Shown: positions 1 through 8,975, numbered from the stretch's first letter. The stretch: DNA of 55,074 nt from Bacteroidaceae bacterium (GCA_900772575.1 CAAHEN010000082.1:1-55074), one strand, 5' to 3'. Translations and numbers: made by a program. The notes: generated by a model not told the origin, from the letters alone.

Positions 1-73
1 AGCGGAAAACGAGACTCGAACTCGCGACCCCAACCTTGGCAAGGTTGTGCTCTACCAACTGAGCTATTTCCGC
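1..73 (-). tRNA. tRNA-Gly (anticodon GCC)
   Basis: The minus strand folds as a cloverleaf. The acceptor stem pairs GCGGAAA with TTTCCGC, followed by discriminator T at position 1. The D-arm contains AGTTGGTAGAGC, the anticodon stem is CAACC/GGTTG around a TTGCCAA loop (anticodon GCC), and the T-arm contains GTTCGAGTC. CCA would lie outside the window, so its presence cannot be judged. Confidence 0.96.
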
Positions 74-122
74 ATGTGCCTGCACGCCGGCCATAAAAGT
101 GAGCCAAGGCCGGAAAGCGCTG

Positions 123-154
123 CAAAGATAGGGCTTTCCGGAGACGTGGCCAAA
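123..154 (-). promoter_or_regulatory. promoter of tRNA-Gly
   Basis: On the minus strand TTTG (154-151) is followed after exactly 20 bases by TATCTTTG (130-123). This is a full match to the Bacteroidetes primary-sigma promoter (-33 TTTG, -7 TAnnTTTG). It lies about 50 bases upstream of the tRNA. The rest of 74-320 shows nothing convincing. Confidence 0.8.
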
Positions 155-320
155 TTTTGCCTTCTGAAGTTGGCCGGAGCTCGGCCTCGTACACCTGTGC
201 GAATCGCGCAAGTTCGATCTGTGCTGAGGTTGCCCCTGTCGTGTCACCAGCTTCTGGAGATGACGGCCCTGGCCGGGAACGTGGCGTATCCCATTTCCTG
301 TAGATTCTGGGTTGTCCTTA

Positions 321-839
321 TCACGGGCAGGGGCGGGTAGGGGCAAAGAGTCGGTGCCATTCCTGCTCAAACTGCGGCGTGAAGTATCCGGTTCCCAGCC
401 GTTGGCAAATCTCATGGGGCGTGAAGAAGCGTCCGTCTGCCACTTCGTCAGAGGGGTGCAGCGCAGTGTCTGTCTGCGTCATGTAAGCATTGATCAGTTC
501 ACGCTCACGGTCGCTCTCATAGACATAGCGATCCAGAAAACGTGGGGTGAAACGGGTCAGGCCGATTTCCTCCATTGCCTCGCGTCGCAGGGCGCTTCCG
601 ACATCCTCGCCGAAATCGACGTGTCCGCCGACTGCCGTGTCCCAGCGCCCAGGCTGGATGTCCTTCCAGTCGGGGCGCTTCTGCAGATAGAGCTCTCCGG
701 CACTGTTGAACACATGGAGGTGCACAACCGGGTGGAGGAGAAACGTGCCACTGTGGCACTCGCCACGTGTGGCGCTTCCGATGACACGTCCCGTCTCGTC
801 GACGACAGGGAGGCGTTCGGCTGCGTTATCTTTTGTCAT
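321..839 (-). CDS. Nudix hydrolase, isopentenyl-diphosphate-isomerase-like subgroup
   Basis: The 172-residue protein carries a full Nudix box (G-x5-E-x7-REAMEEIGL, starting GGHVDFGEDVG near residue 72), which binds the metal and positions the diphosphate for hydrolysis. The N-terminus (VDETGRVIGSATRGECH) followed by LHVFNSAGELYLQKR is typical of the cytosolic Idi/YfcD-like branch. The substrate cannot be read from sequence. It begins 12 bp after queA ends on the same strand, so the two probably share a transcript. The ATG at 839 is the only sensible start before the Nudix fold. Confidence 0.9.
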   Translation of the reverse strand: MTKDNAAERLPVVDETGRVIGSATRGECHSGTFLLHPVVHLHVFNSAGELYLQKRPDWKDIQPGRWDTAVGGHVDFGEDVGSALRREAMEEIGLTRFTPRFLDRYVYESDRERELINAYMTQTDTALHPSDEVADGRFFTPHEICQRLGTGYFTPQFEQEWHRLFAPTRPCP

Positions 840-851
840 TCGGCTACGGGA

Positions 852-2093
852 TCAATAGTTGAGCAGTGAGCTGTCGCCATAGGACAGGAAGCGGAACCCG
901 TGGGTCAAGGCATAGTCGTAGATGGTGCGCCAGTCACCATCCACGAAGGCCGAGACAAGCAGTAAGAGCGTGCTCTTCGGTTGGTGGAAATTGGTGACGA
1001 TGGAGCGGACGATGTGGAAGTCGTAGCCCGGTGCGATGATGATCTGCGTGGCAGCATGGAGCGTGGCCAGATGCTCGCGATCCATATAGGCCAGAACCTC
1101 TTGCAAGGCTTCGGTTGCGGTGAGCTTGGGGCCTAGCGCCGCAGCGTAGCTGTAGGGCATCCATTGCGGTACGTGTAGGTCGTCGACGGTGGCGGCAGGA
1201 TTGTCGTGCAGCATCACCCCTATATAATACAGGCTTTCGAGTGTGCGTACGGAGGTGGTGCCGACGGCGATGCACTGACAGCCGTGCGCCAATAGTCGCT
1301 CTATGCTGCGCCGCGGCACAGCGATCCATTCGGCGTGCATGGCGTGGTTGGCCACGTCGTCGCCTTTTACCGGTTTGAACGTGCCGGCCCCGACATGCAA
1401 GGTCAGTTCGTTGCGCTCGATACCCTTTTCGTCGAGGGCACGCAGCACGCGGTCTGTGAAATGCAGTCCGGCGGTAGGGGCGGCCACAGAGCCCTTGATT
1501 TTGGAATAGACCGTCTGGTAGGTACGCAGGTCGCTGGCTTCGGTGTCGCGGTTCAGATAGGGTGGAATCGGCAGCTCGCCGATGGCATCGAGCACCTCGG
1601 CGAAACTGACAGTCCCGTCGCCCCAGTCGAAGCGCACCTCGTATCCGGTACCGCTCATCCCCAGGCGCTCAGCGGTCAGGATGAGCGTCTTCGCTCCCAC
1701 GGTGACAGTGCGTTCCAGCCGCCCTTCCTTCCATTTCTTCATATTGCCGATGAGGCATGTCCAGGTGACTGAGCCAGTCTGTGCGAACGAGACTTGGTAG
1801 TCTGCCGGGGTATGCGGTTCGAGACAGAACACCTCGATCAGCGCCCCCGTGCTTTTGTGAAAGTGCAGACGGGCCTGAATGACCTTCGTGTTGTTGAAGA
1901 CCATCAGTGAACCGGCGGGCAGGTAGTCGGGGAGGCTGCGAAAGATGTCTTCGCGTACCTGGCCGTTGCGGTAGAGAAGGAGTTTGGAGGCATCGCGCTC
2001 GGTTTTTGGATACTTGGCTATCCGCTCATCGGGCAATGCGTAGTCATAGTCACTGATGGACAGGTGCCGCTTGGCGTCATCGGTTGGAGTCAT
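852..2093 (-). CDS. queA: S-adenosylmethionine:tRNA ribosyltransferase-isomerase
   Basis: QueA transfers and isomerises the ribose of SAM onto 7-aminomethyl-7-deazaguanine in tRNA, giving epoxyqueuosine in the wobble position of GUN-anticodon tRNAs. The 413-residue protein shows family hallmarks: YDYALPDERIAKYP near the N-terminus, DYLPAGSLMVFNNTKVI, then SVAAPTAGLHFT and LHVGAGTFKPVKGDD, and a C-terminal FHQPKSTLLLLVSAF. It is slightly longer than the usual 340-360 residues, mainly through a C-terminal stretch around YIGVMLHDNPAA, which is common in Bacteroidetes. Upstream a TAACTTTG (2117-2124, minus strand) could be its -7 element. The Nudix gene follows. Confidence 0.96.
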   Translation of the reverse strand: MTPTDDAKRHLSISDYDYALPDERIAKYPKTERDASKLLLYRNGQVREDIFRSLPDYLPAGSLMVFNNTKVIQARLHFHKSTGALIEVFCLEPHTPADYQVSFAQTGSVTWTCLIGNMKKWKEGRLERTVTVGAKTLILTAERLGMSGTGYEVRFDWGDGTVSFAEVLDAIGELPIPPYLNRDTEASDLRTYQTVYSKIKGSVAAPTAGLHFTDRVLRALDEKGIERNELTLHVGAGTFKPVKGDDVANHAMHAEWIAVPRRSIERLLAHGCQCIAVGTTSVRTLESLYYIGVMLHDNPAATVDDLHVPQWMPYSYAAALGPKLTATEALQEVLAYMDREHLATLHAATQIIIAPGYDFHIVRSIVTNFHQPKSTLLLLVSAFVDGDWRTIYDYALTHGFRFLSYGDSSLLNY

Positions 2094-2140
2094 GTACTGT
2101 CGGATGTTTTTGCCTGCAAAGTTACGAATTTTCTACAGAC

Positions 2141-2178
2141 AGCCGCACCGCTGGGGCTTGGGCTCCTGCGGTGCGGCT
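2141..2178. terminator. bidirectional rho-independent terminator
   Basis: AGCCGCACCGC (2141-2151) pairs perfectly with GCGGTGCGGCT (2168-2178). It is followed by a T-run on the plus strand. It lies directly beyond the stop of the 2205-3023 lipoprotein gene, so it probably ends that minus-strand transcript. Confidence 0.75.
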
Positions 2179-2204
2179 TTTTTGGTGCGGCGTGAGTGGA
2201 TTTA

Positions 2205-3023
2205 TCAGTAGCGCTTCATGGGTGCTTCTCCGATACCATTGTTGGTGACGGTGCGTGTCTTGCTTGAAGTGCCGCTTTTTACCTTGGCCATCGATGAGGA
2301 CTCGACACTGATGTTGGGGCAATCGAGCTTTTGGGCGTTGACGATGGCCAAACTGGAGGCCTCGATGCTGGCCTTCTCGCTGCACTTTCCGGTCACGTTG
2401 ACAATGCCGCTGCTGGAGGCCTCTACAGTCAGGCTCCCAGTCAGGACATCTTTCACGTTGATGGTACCGGCACTCGAGGCTTCGATGCTGATGTCCGTGG
2501 CTTTCACGCCTTTGAGGCCGATGACACCGCTGCTGGAGACTTCGGCGGAGAAGTTGCCGTCGGGCCTCAGCGTACTGGTGACGTTGATGATGCCGGCAGA
2601 ACTGGCCTCGACAGAACTCAGGGTGGCTGGGCCCGTCACCTCGATGATGGCTGGCGCGTCATCGCTGTTCTTGCAGTTGACATTGCCGGTGATGCTGAAC
2701 TCCAGATCGCCGTCGTCGGTGCTGGCATTGAACTTATCAAGGTAGTCCTCCTTGATGCGGGCCACGATGCTGATGTTTCCTGTCGACGAGGGGGTATAGG
2801 TGACCTTGATGGCACTGGCTGCGGAGATAGACTTGACGGTTGAGGCGCTGATGTTGCGCGTGATGTATTTCTCGCCGTAGGCATCGCCACCGAGACTTGC
2901 CGAAGGCTGTCTGCCGTCGGATACCGAGGTGCGGGAGGCGTTTGCGGTGCAGGCTGCTGTCAGTGGCAGGCAAGCCATGAAGCTGTAGAAGAAGAGGTTT
3001 CTCAGGTTGATGGTTGTTGTCAT
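2205..3023 (-). CDS. DUF2807-type beta-repeat lipoprotein (head-GIN domain)
   Basis: The 272-residue protein has a signal peptide ending in the lipobox LTAAC (Cys25), so it is probably a lipoprotein of the cell envelope. The middle contains at least six repeats of about 18-22 residues with the theme S-V/I-EASSAG-x-I-N-V (for example SVEASSAGIINV, SIEASSAGTINV, TVEASSSGIVNV). That pattern is what DUF2807 'auto-transporter adhesin head GIN' proteins use to build a right-handed beta-solenoid. The molecular function of the family is unknown. A single gene, ended by the hairpin at 2141-2178. Confidence 0.85.
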   Translation of the reverse strand: MTTTINLRNLFFYSFMACLPLTAACTANASRTSVSDGRQPSASLGGDAYGEKYITRNISASTVKSISAASAIKVTYTPSSTGNISIVARIKEDYLDKFNASTDDGDLEFSITGNVNCKNSDDAPAIIEVTGPATLSSVEASSAGIINVTSTLRPDGNFSAEVSSSGVIGLKGVKATDISIEASSAGTINVKDVLTGSLTVEASSSGIVNVTGKCSEKASIEASSLAIVNAQKLDCPNISVESSSMAKVKSGTSSKTRTVTNNGIGEAPMKRY

Positions 3024-3187
3024 AGTTGTAATGTATTATTAAGGTGGTGATATGGCAAGGACAGTTGAGGCCTATGTCCAAGGCCGTGAACAGGGCGCCT
3101 CAGCCCCGTCCTCTTAGTTGCAAATTTAAAAGATTCTCCGGACATATGGGCTGTTCATGGGTGAAATCTTGGATTTCGTCTATTTTA

Positions 3188-3219
3188 TTTGGCCCGTTTG
3201 AAACAAAATCCCAACTTTG
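3188..3219 (+). promoter_or_regulatory. likely promoter of the DUF4923 gene
   Basis: TTTG (3188-3191), 20 bases, then CAACTTTG (3212-3219). This is the Bacteroidetes promoter with one mismatch (C for T at the first base of the -7 box), 36 bases before the ATG at 3255. Confidence 0.55.
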
Positions 3220-3254
3220 CACCCGTAAACAGATATATAGGATAACATACCACA

Positions 3255-3917
3255 ATGAGTAAGTTCATTACTTCAGCCGCACTGTTTGCCGCTGCCTTGG
3301 CAGTCAGCTCATGCGGCACATCCGCCGGAAACTCCGCCCTCAGCACGCTGCTCAACGGCTCAACTTCGACATCAGCCTCTTCAGACACCCAAGGAACCAC
3401 AAGCCTGCTGGGCAATCTGCTGGGCAACTTCCTAAGCGGCTCGTCAGAGCTGACGCAAGACGCCCTCATCGGCACTTGGAAATACCAGCAGCCCGACTGT
3501 GTTTTTGAGTCTGAGAACCTGTTGATGAAGGCTGGCGGTGCAGTCGCGGCCAACAAGGTGGAGGCTGAACTCAGCACGGCCCTCGCCAAGGTAGGCATCA
3601 AAAGCGGCAGTTGCTCCTTCACCTTCAACAAGGACAACACCTACACCGCTGTCATCGGCAGCAGGAAGATCACTGGCAACTATACACTGAATGCCAAGGA
3701 TAAGACCATCACAATGACATATCTGGCCGGTCTGGGCACTATGACGCCAAAGGCAACACTCACCAATGGCAAGCTCTGCCTGCTCTACGAGAGTGACAAA
3801 CTCCTGAAGCTCGTCAGCGCTGTCTCCGCACTTTCCGGTAGCACCGCTGTCAAGACGCTCGGCTCCATCGCTGGCGAATACGATGGCATGTATATTGGCA
3901 TGCAGCTCAAGAAATGA
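3255..3917 (+). CDS. DUF4923 family lipoprotein
   Basis: The 220-residue protein has a signal peptide with lipobox AVSSC (Cys20) and a Ser/Thr/Gly-rich linker (residues 21-65). The family domain follows: ALIGTWKYQQPDCVFESENLL opens the conserved region, and a C-terminal lipocalin-like beta section contains GSCSFTFNKDNTYT and ITGNYTLNAKDKTITMTY. DUF4923 is known from Bacteroidales envelopes; its function is unknown. It is monocistronic, with its own promoter and a strong terminator (3966-3999). Confidence 0.88.
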   Translation: MSKFITSAALFAAALAVSSCGTSAGNSALSTLLNGSTSTSASSDTQGTTSLLGNLLGNFLSGSSELTQDALIGTWKYQQPDCVFESENLLMKAGGAVAANKVEAELSTALAKVGIKSGSCSFTFNKDNTYTAVIGSRKITGNYTLNAKDKTITMTYLAGLGTMTPKATLTNGKLCLLYESDKLLKLVSAVSALSGSTAVKTLGSIAGEYDGMYIGMQLKK

Positions 3918-3965
3918 GAATCATAAGGTAAGTTTTAAGGATAAGGGTTTAATAATGAAGTGAGA

Positions 3966-3999
3966 GAGCCGTGCCCCCACGTGAGTGGTGGCACGGCTC
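3966..3999 (+). terminator. hairpin terminator after the DUF4923 gene
   Basis: GAGCCGTGCC (3966-3975) pairs with GGCACGGCTC (3990-3999), with inner CAC/GTG pairs around a GTGA loop. It lies 50 bases after the stop at 3917 and is followed by a T-rich stretch. Confidence 0.7.
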
Positions 4000-4154
4000 C
4001 GTTTGGGTTTGCCCGCAGTGTGGGGCTGTTCTTCGACACGGTCTGTCGGGGTGCAGAGGCGCCTCAGAGCTTGGCAGATGCTTCCGCGGCTTGGAAACCA
4101 AAGCTGGCATGAGGCGGGCTGTAGGTGGGGATTTATGCTTAACTTTGCGCCGTC

Positions 4155-5621
4155 ATGAACACCATATCTCTCATCATGGCGGCCACGATGGCCGTCTATT
4201 TCCTTCTGCTCCTCGGCGTGTCGCGGCTGACAGCCCGCCGCACTGACAACGATACTTTCTTCCGCGCCGGTCGCCAGTCGCCCTGGTGGATGGTGGGCTT
4301 TGGCATGATTGGGGCCAGCATCTCCGGTGTGTCGTTCATTTCCGTACCAGGCTGGGTCAGTACGACGGGAATGACTTATCTGCAGATGTGCGCCGGCTTC
4401 TTCTTCGGCTATCTTGTGGTGGCCTTTGTGCTCCTGCCGCTCTACTACCGCCTCGGGTTGACGAGCATCTATGCCTATCTTGGCACGCGTTTCGGACGCG
4501 GCGCACAGCGTACGGGCAGTATTTTCTTCATGCTCAGTAAACTGACTTGCGCCGCCGCCCGGCTTTATATTGTGGTTCTCGTGCTGCGTCAGTTCCTGCT
4601 GCCGCAGTTGCCTGTTGGCGGGCTGGCTGATATTGCGGCCTTCGCTGGCCTGACGGCGCTCGTTCTCCTGCTCATCTGGCTCTATACGCGTCGTAGCGGC
4701 ATCTTCACCATTGTGCGTACAGACGCATTGCAGACGTCGTGCCTGCTGCTTGCACTCGTGCTTATGATCGGCATCGCCGCCTCGCGGCTCGACTTGGGAA
4801 TGGCGGGTGCGGTGCGCACGGTGGCCGACAGCCCGATGGCGCACGTATTCGACTGGGCACCGGGAAGCCGGCAGAACTTCTGGCGGCAGTTTCTGAGCGG
4901 CATTTTCATTGTCATCGTCATGACGGGTCTGGATCAGAGCATGATGCAGAAGAACCTGACCTGTCGTACGCTGCGCGAGGCCCAGAAAAACATGTGTGCT
5001 TATGGCGTCTGCTTCCTGCCCGTCAACCTGCTGCTGCTTGGCTTCGGCATCCTGCTTTACGCCCTAGCGGCCAAGAGCGGCGTCACGGCTTCAGGCGACG
5101 CCCTGCTTCCAGTCCTCGTCAGTTCTGGCGCTCTGGGGGCGGCAGTCGTCGTGCCCTTTAGCGTCGGCATCGTGGCGGCGGCCTTTGCCAGTGCAGACTC
5201 TGCCCTTGCCGCACTGACCACAAGCTGCTGCCTGGACCTGCTGCGACTTGAAGAGCGCGGGCTCGACGCCAAGCGCCAGGCCCTTGTCCGCCGGCGTGTC
5301 CATGTGGTGATGTCGGGGGCGTTTCTCATCTGCATCCTGCTGTTTCGGGCTTTCAATGATACGAGTCTCATTAACGCCATCTACGTCATGGCCGCCTATA
5401 CCTATGGGCCGTTGCTGGGGCTTTACGCTTTCGGGCTGACTACAAGGCGAGCGGTGCGCCGTCGTGCCGTACTGCCCGTCTGCGTGGCAGCCCCTCTGGT
5501 TTGTGCCCTGCTCGACGCTGGTGCCCCCTACTGGTGGGGCTACAGTTTCGGCTATGAGCTCCTGATGCTCAATGGGGCCTTGACCTATGCCGGACTGTTG
5601 GCCGCGTCGCGCCGCTGTTGA
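4155..5621 (+). CDS. sodium:solute symporter family protein
   Basis: The 488-residue protein is almost wholly membrane-embedded (about 12-13 hydrophobic segments). It begins with the family signature: a short first helix, then RLTARRTDNDTFFRAGR and SPWWMVGFGMIGASISGVSFISVPGW, the SLC5/SSS core TM1 region. YLQMCAGFFFGYLVVAFVLLPLYY and SIYAYLGTRFG follow, as in SSS transporters of Bacteroidetes. It should couple inward Na+ flow to uptake of an organic solute, but the substrate cannot be read. A TAACTTTG lies only 8 bases before the ATG, with no clear -33 box. Its 3' end overlaps the convergent tcdA gene by 37 bp. Confidence 0.92.
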   Translation: MNTISLIMAATMAVYFLLLLGVSRLTARRTDNDTFFRAGRQSPWWMVGFGMIGASISGVSFISVPGWVSTTGMTYLQMCAGFFFGYLVVAFVLLPLYYRLGLTSIYAYLGTRFGRGAQRTGSIFFMLSKLTCAAARLYIVVLVLRQFLLPQLPVGGLADIAAFAGLTALVLLLIWLYTRRSGIFTIVRTDALQTSCLLLALVLMIGIAASRLDLGMAGAVRTVADSPMAHVFDWAPGSRQNFWRQFLSGIFIVIVMTGLDQSMMQKNLTCRTLREAQKNMCAYGVCFLPVNLLLLGFGILLYALAAKSGVTASGDALLPVLVSSGALGAAVVVPFSVGIVAAAFASADSALAALTTSCCLDLLRLEERGLDAKRQALVRRRVHVVMSGAFLICILLFRAFNDTSLINAIYVMAAYTYGPLLGLYAFGLTTRRAVRRRAVLPVCVAAPLVCALLDAGAPYWWGYSFGYELLMLNGALTYAGLLAASRRC

Positions 5622-6517
5622 GACGTGGCGGCAGTGCTTTCAGCGGTCTCGGCCTGAACCTGTGTCTGGGCCTGCGTCTTGGCATCGGCTTCGGCTTTTT
5701 TCCAGATATCCTGAACGACGAGTCCGGCGAGTGTGAAGCCGAAAATTGCCGTCGTGTGAGCCAGTGTGCCGTTGATCTGGGCCTTTGAGCTGCACCACTC
5801 GTGGTTGACGAGAGCGGGATCGCCGGGGCCGTGCTCAGCCTTTGGACAGAGGCAGGCAGATGTACCGCAGGTGGCGTTGTGACCGCGGTTGCGCAGCAGT
5901 TCTTCACTGTAGACGCACTTGAACTTGCGACGGGGCAGGTCGCCGCTCTGCTTGAATTTTCGGCGCAAGGCGGCTGCGAGCGGGCAGCCTTTCACCTTCC
6001 AGAACTCGGCTACGGCGATCTTCGTCGGGTCGAGCTTGAGCGCTGCTCCCATCGATGAGAAGAAGACGGTGCGGGCACGACAGGCGCGACGGATCAACAG
6101 GACTTTGTCCTTCAGACTGTCGATGGCGTCGACCACATAGTCATAAGACGAAAGGTCAAAGTCGTCCGCCGTCTCCTCGCTGTAGATTTTCTGTACCGCC
6201 TCGATGTCGGCCTTCGGATTGATGGAAAGCAGGCGTTCCTTGAGGGCGTCAACCTTGACGCGTCCGACGTTGGAGAGCGTGGCCATCAACTGGCGGTTGA
6301 CATTGGTGATGCAGACGCGGTCGGAGTCAACGACGGTGACGTGGCGGATGCCGGTACGCACCAGGCTCTCGGCGCACCAGCTCCCGACGCCGCCGACACC
6401 GACGATGAGCACGCGTGCGGCGGTGAGGCGGTTCATAACGCTGTCGCCGACGAGCAACTGCGTGCGGCGAAAAATGCCTTCTTCTATTTTGCTGATTGGT
6501 TCCGGTTTAGCCATCAT
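5585..6517 (-). CDS. tcdA: tRNA threonylcarbamoyladenosine dehydratase (TcdA/CsdL-like E1 enzyme)
   Basis: This ThiF/E1-superfamily enzyme uses ATP to cyclise t6A37 of ANN-decoding tRNAs to ct6A. In 310 residues I see the adenylation fold: VLIVGVGGVGSWCAE (nucleotide loop near residue 36), VVDSDRVCITNVNRQL, and DYVVDAIDSLKDKVLLI. Unlike E. coli TcdA it has a cysteine-rich insertion (Cys217, 222, 224 and 242, motif CGTSACLC), possibly metal-binding. The C-terminal 40 residues are a low-complexity Ala/Gln/Thr tail; the last 12 codons overlap the convergent symporter gene. ATG at 6517 or 6514. Confidence 0.88.
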   Translation of the reverse strand: MMAKPEPISKIEEGIFRRTQLLVGDSVMNRLTAARVLIVGVGGVGSWCAESLVRTGIRHVTVVDSDRVCITNVNRQLMATLSNVGRVKVDALKERLLSINPKADIEAVQKIYSEETADDFDLSSYDYVVDAIDSLKDKVLLIRRACRARTVFFSSMGAALKLDPTKIAVAEFWKVKGCPLAAALRRKFKQSGDLPRRKFKCVYSEELLRNRGHNATCGTSACLCPKAEHGPGDPALVNHEWCSSKAQINGTLAHTTAIFGFTLAGLVVQDIWKKAEADAKTQAQTQVQAETAESTAATSQQRRDAANSPA

Positions 6518-6598
6518 TGTGTGGTATAGTCATATTTTTGTCCGCAAAATTACGACATTCCTTCCAGATGGCTAAGGGTTCCAGACATTAAGAGAACA

Positions 6599-6646
6599 CA
6601 GAGAAGCCAAGGACGTGGGCTGGTATAGGCGTTCCTGGCTTCTCTG
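6599..6646 (-). terminator. hairpin terminator after ndk
   Basis: CAGAGAAGCCAAGGA (6599-6613) pairs with TCCTGGCTTCTCTG (6633-6646), with a single bulged A. It lies 20 bases beyond the ndk stop. There is no strong T-run, so the hairpin may act partly as a 3' stabiliser. Confidence 0.55.
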
Positions 6647-6665
6647 GCACTCCCTGAAAATGCCC

Positions 6666-7133
6666 TCACCTCTCGTCGTTGGCGTAGAGGTAGGGAAAGG
6701 TGCATTGCTTCCAGTCGAAGATTTCTCCGTCGCCGAAGAAACGCTTAAGCTCTGTGGCCGCCGTTTCCGGTGAGTCACTGGCGTGGACGATGTTTTCTTG
6801 GAAACTCATGCAGTAGGTGCCGCGAATGGTGCCTGGCGCCGCATTGCGGCCGTTGGTCGGACCAGCCAGAGCGCGGACGGCGGCGATGGCGTCCACACCT
6901 TCGAGACAGAGTGCCACTACGGGGGCCGTCATCATGGCATCCTTGACGCGTTGGAAAAAAGGCTTTGAAGCCAGATGGGCATAGTGCTCACTGAGTAAGG
7001 CGTCGGTGAGCTGCATCATCTTCATGCCGCAGATTTTGAGCCCTTTCTTTTCGAAAATACTGATGATTTCGCCTGAGAGCCCGCGCTGCAGCGTGCAGGG
7101 CTTCAGGAGGACGAGTGTGCGTTCGATTGCCAT
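6666..7133 (-). CDS. ndk: nucleoside-diphosphate kinase
   Basis: Ndk balances NTP and dNTP pools by passing the gamma phosphate through a histidine. The 155-residue protein has the expected length. It starts IERTLVLLKPCTLQRGLSGEI, contains the ATP-binding RALAGPTNGRNAAPGTIRG segment, and ends with the active-site motif NIVHASDSPETA, whose His is the phosphorylated residue. A minus-strand TACATTTG (7189-7182) lies about 50 bases before the ATG, with a TTG 22 bases further up: a plausible promoter. Stands alone as a gene. Confidence 0.97.
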   Translation of the reverse strand: MAIERTLVLLKPCTLQRGLSGEIISIFEKKGLKICGMKMMQLTDALLSEHYAHLASKPFFQRVKDAMMTAPVVALCLEGVDAIAAVRALAGPTNGRNAAPGTIRGTYCMSFQENIVHASDSPETAATELKRFFGDGEIFDWKQCTFPYLYANDER

Positions 7134-7363
7134 GGTTTTCTGGTGTTAAGTGGTTTGTACTTAGGTGATTCCTATGTCTTGCAAATGTAAGCATTTCTTT
7201 CGGATTATCTGCAATGCACGTGCGGTTAAAAAGACGATAGCTCGAGAAAATCCTACCTTGCAGGCTATACATTCCCGGTGAAAACGCTAATTTTGCCTTG
7301 ACGTGGTTGTCACCAATCACTCACAGCCAATCATTATTATATGCCAATCAATATATTACAACC

Positions 7364-8710
7364 ATGAGAGGTAGAATCTGTACACTCCTTGCCAGTCTGT
7401 TCCTGTGTGCGGCGACAGTCTGGGCTGACCTTCCCTTCCGCAATCACCGCTACGACGCCTTCAAGGTGCTCAGCGTCGGGCCGGAGAACATTGTCTTCAT
7501 CGGCAACAGCATCACCAACATGAACGAGTGGTGGGAGTCATTCGGTGACGATCCCCGCATTCTCAACCGCGGTGTCTCGGGTGCCGTCTCCGACGAGGTG
7601 CTGGCCAATATTGAAAGTTTCATTGCAGGTAAGCCGGCAAAGGTTTTTCTCATGATAGGCACCAACGACTTGGCGACAGAGGGTATCAACACAGTTGAGC
7701 ACGTCGTGGCTAATATCACTGCGTTCATCGACCGTGTGCAGAGAGAATCGCCTTTGACGGAAATCTATATCCAGAGCATCCTGCCCAGCAACAACGGCCG
7801 CGATCCCAAGTTGCAAAAGGCTACTAACGCCGAGATCAAGAAAGTGTGTGACGCCAAGCGGGTCACCTACATCGACCTCTGGAACCAGCTCTTCTCCATC
7901 ACCCAGAACCACACCCACTCGCTCGACAACCTGCACCTCTTCGCTTCAGGCTATAAGATATGGTGCGAGGAGATTGAGAAGTATGTGGGTGTGAAGAGTG
8001 CCTACCCTGCTGGCCTCACCAACCTGAGCTCCGGCCTCAGTTATTCTCTCGGCATGCGTTCCTCCTCGTTCGGTGCCTTCGGCGTCAAGGCCGGCGATGT
8101 GCTCATCATCGGCGATGAGATGGTTCATGGTGGCGAATGGCATGAGCTGCTCGGCAATGCCAAGGTGAAAAACCGCGGCACGTCGTGGGGCTATCCCGGC
8201 GTCGGCATCAGCGCGATTCGGGCACAGATACACACCATACTCAAGGGACGCACCGACAATGCCGCCCCCGCGCAGATCTACCTCTATGCCGGCGTGGCCG
8301 ATGTCAACAACGCTAACGACAATCTCGACGACATCGCCAGGCGCTACGTGGCGCTCATTGATACCGTCAGGGCCTTGGCCCCCGGTGTGCCCTTGCGGCT
8401 CATGTCGCTCCTGCCCCGCACGTCGGCAGACAACACCGCCCGTGCTGCCGCCTTCAACGCCAAACTGAAAGCCATCGCCGACACGATTGCCGGCGTCGCT
8501 TACATCGACATCTTCACCCCGCTTGTGAAAGACGGTGTGGCCGACCCTGTTTACATCACGCAGGATTATCTCTATGGTCGAGGCTATGTCAAGGTGGCCC
8601 AGGTGTTGGCACGGACCATCAGCGGCTGCCGTCCCATTAGCGATGAGGAGGCAGAGAGACGGTTGGCCGCAGCCAACTCTCTCCTTTCCAAAGCGGCTGC
8701 CAGCCACTGA
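7364..8710 (+). CDS. two-domain SGNH/GDSL-type esterase-like protein, second domain catalytically degenerate
   Basis: From the ATG at 7364 the protein has 448 residues with a clean signal peptide (MRGRICTLLASLFLCAATVWA), so it acts outside the cytoplasm. An upstream in-frame ATG at 7298 would bury this signal. Domain 1 carries the SGNH blocks: IVFIGNSIT (Ser49), GVSGAVSDEVL, MIGTNDL, and DNLH (Asp188, His191). Such domains are often acyl- or carbohydrate-esterases. Domain 2 (from about residue 245) repeats the fold (VLIIGDEMVHGGEW, GVGISAIRAQI, YLYAGVADVN), but the nucleophile position is Glu252 instead of Ser and no DxxH is visible. It probably binds or shapes rather than hydrolyses. Monocistronic; 8711-8975 after it shows nothing clear. 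Confidence 0.87.
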   Translation: MRGRICTLLASLFLCAATVWADLPFRNHRYDAFKVLSVGPENIVFIGNSITNMNEWWESFGDDPRILNRGVSGAVSDEVLANIESFIAGKPAKVFLMIGTNDLATEGINTVEHVVANITAFIDRVQRESPLTEIYIQSILPSNNGRDPKLQKATNAEIKKVCDAKRVTYIDLWNQLFSITQNHTHSLDNLHLFASGYKIWCEEIEKYVGVKSAYPAGLTNLSSGLSYSLGMRSSSFGAFGVKAGDVLIIGDEMVHGGEWHELLGNAKVKNRGTSWGYPGVGISAIRAQIHTILKGRTDNAAPAQIYLYAGVADVNNANDNLDDIARRYVALIDTVRALAPGVPLRLMSLLPRTSADNTARAAAFNAKLKAIADTIAGVAYIDIFTPLVKDGVADPVYITQDYLYGRGYVKVAQVLARTISGCRPISDEEAERRLAAANSLLSKAAASH

Positions 8711-8975
8711 CACAGGGCTTCATTGTCCCCGCCATCAGGCTGAATGGCCGGGAGCGGAGTGCGGAGAGCTATGCCCGAAGAGACGCGGTCGTTGCTTGGA
8801 GATTTACTACAGAATATGGGACAGTGCCCTGGCTTTCACGAGTCGGGGCATTCCGTATTATTGCTGTCCGGTTGACGAACCCAGAACGCTCGAGGTTGCA
8901 TAACATCAGGCGGGGTCACCCCTCCGTATAAAAGAGATGCGCCTACAGACATTCGACAAAGGCCATTTAGCGTTT

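Noticed and set aside
47..869. Plus-strand open frames over the tRNA and Nudix region
   Set aside because: They run opposite to a tRNA and a gene with a complete Nudix box and show no family features.
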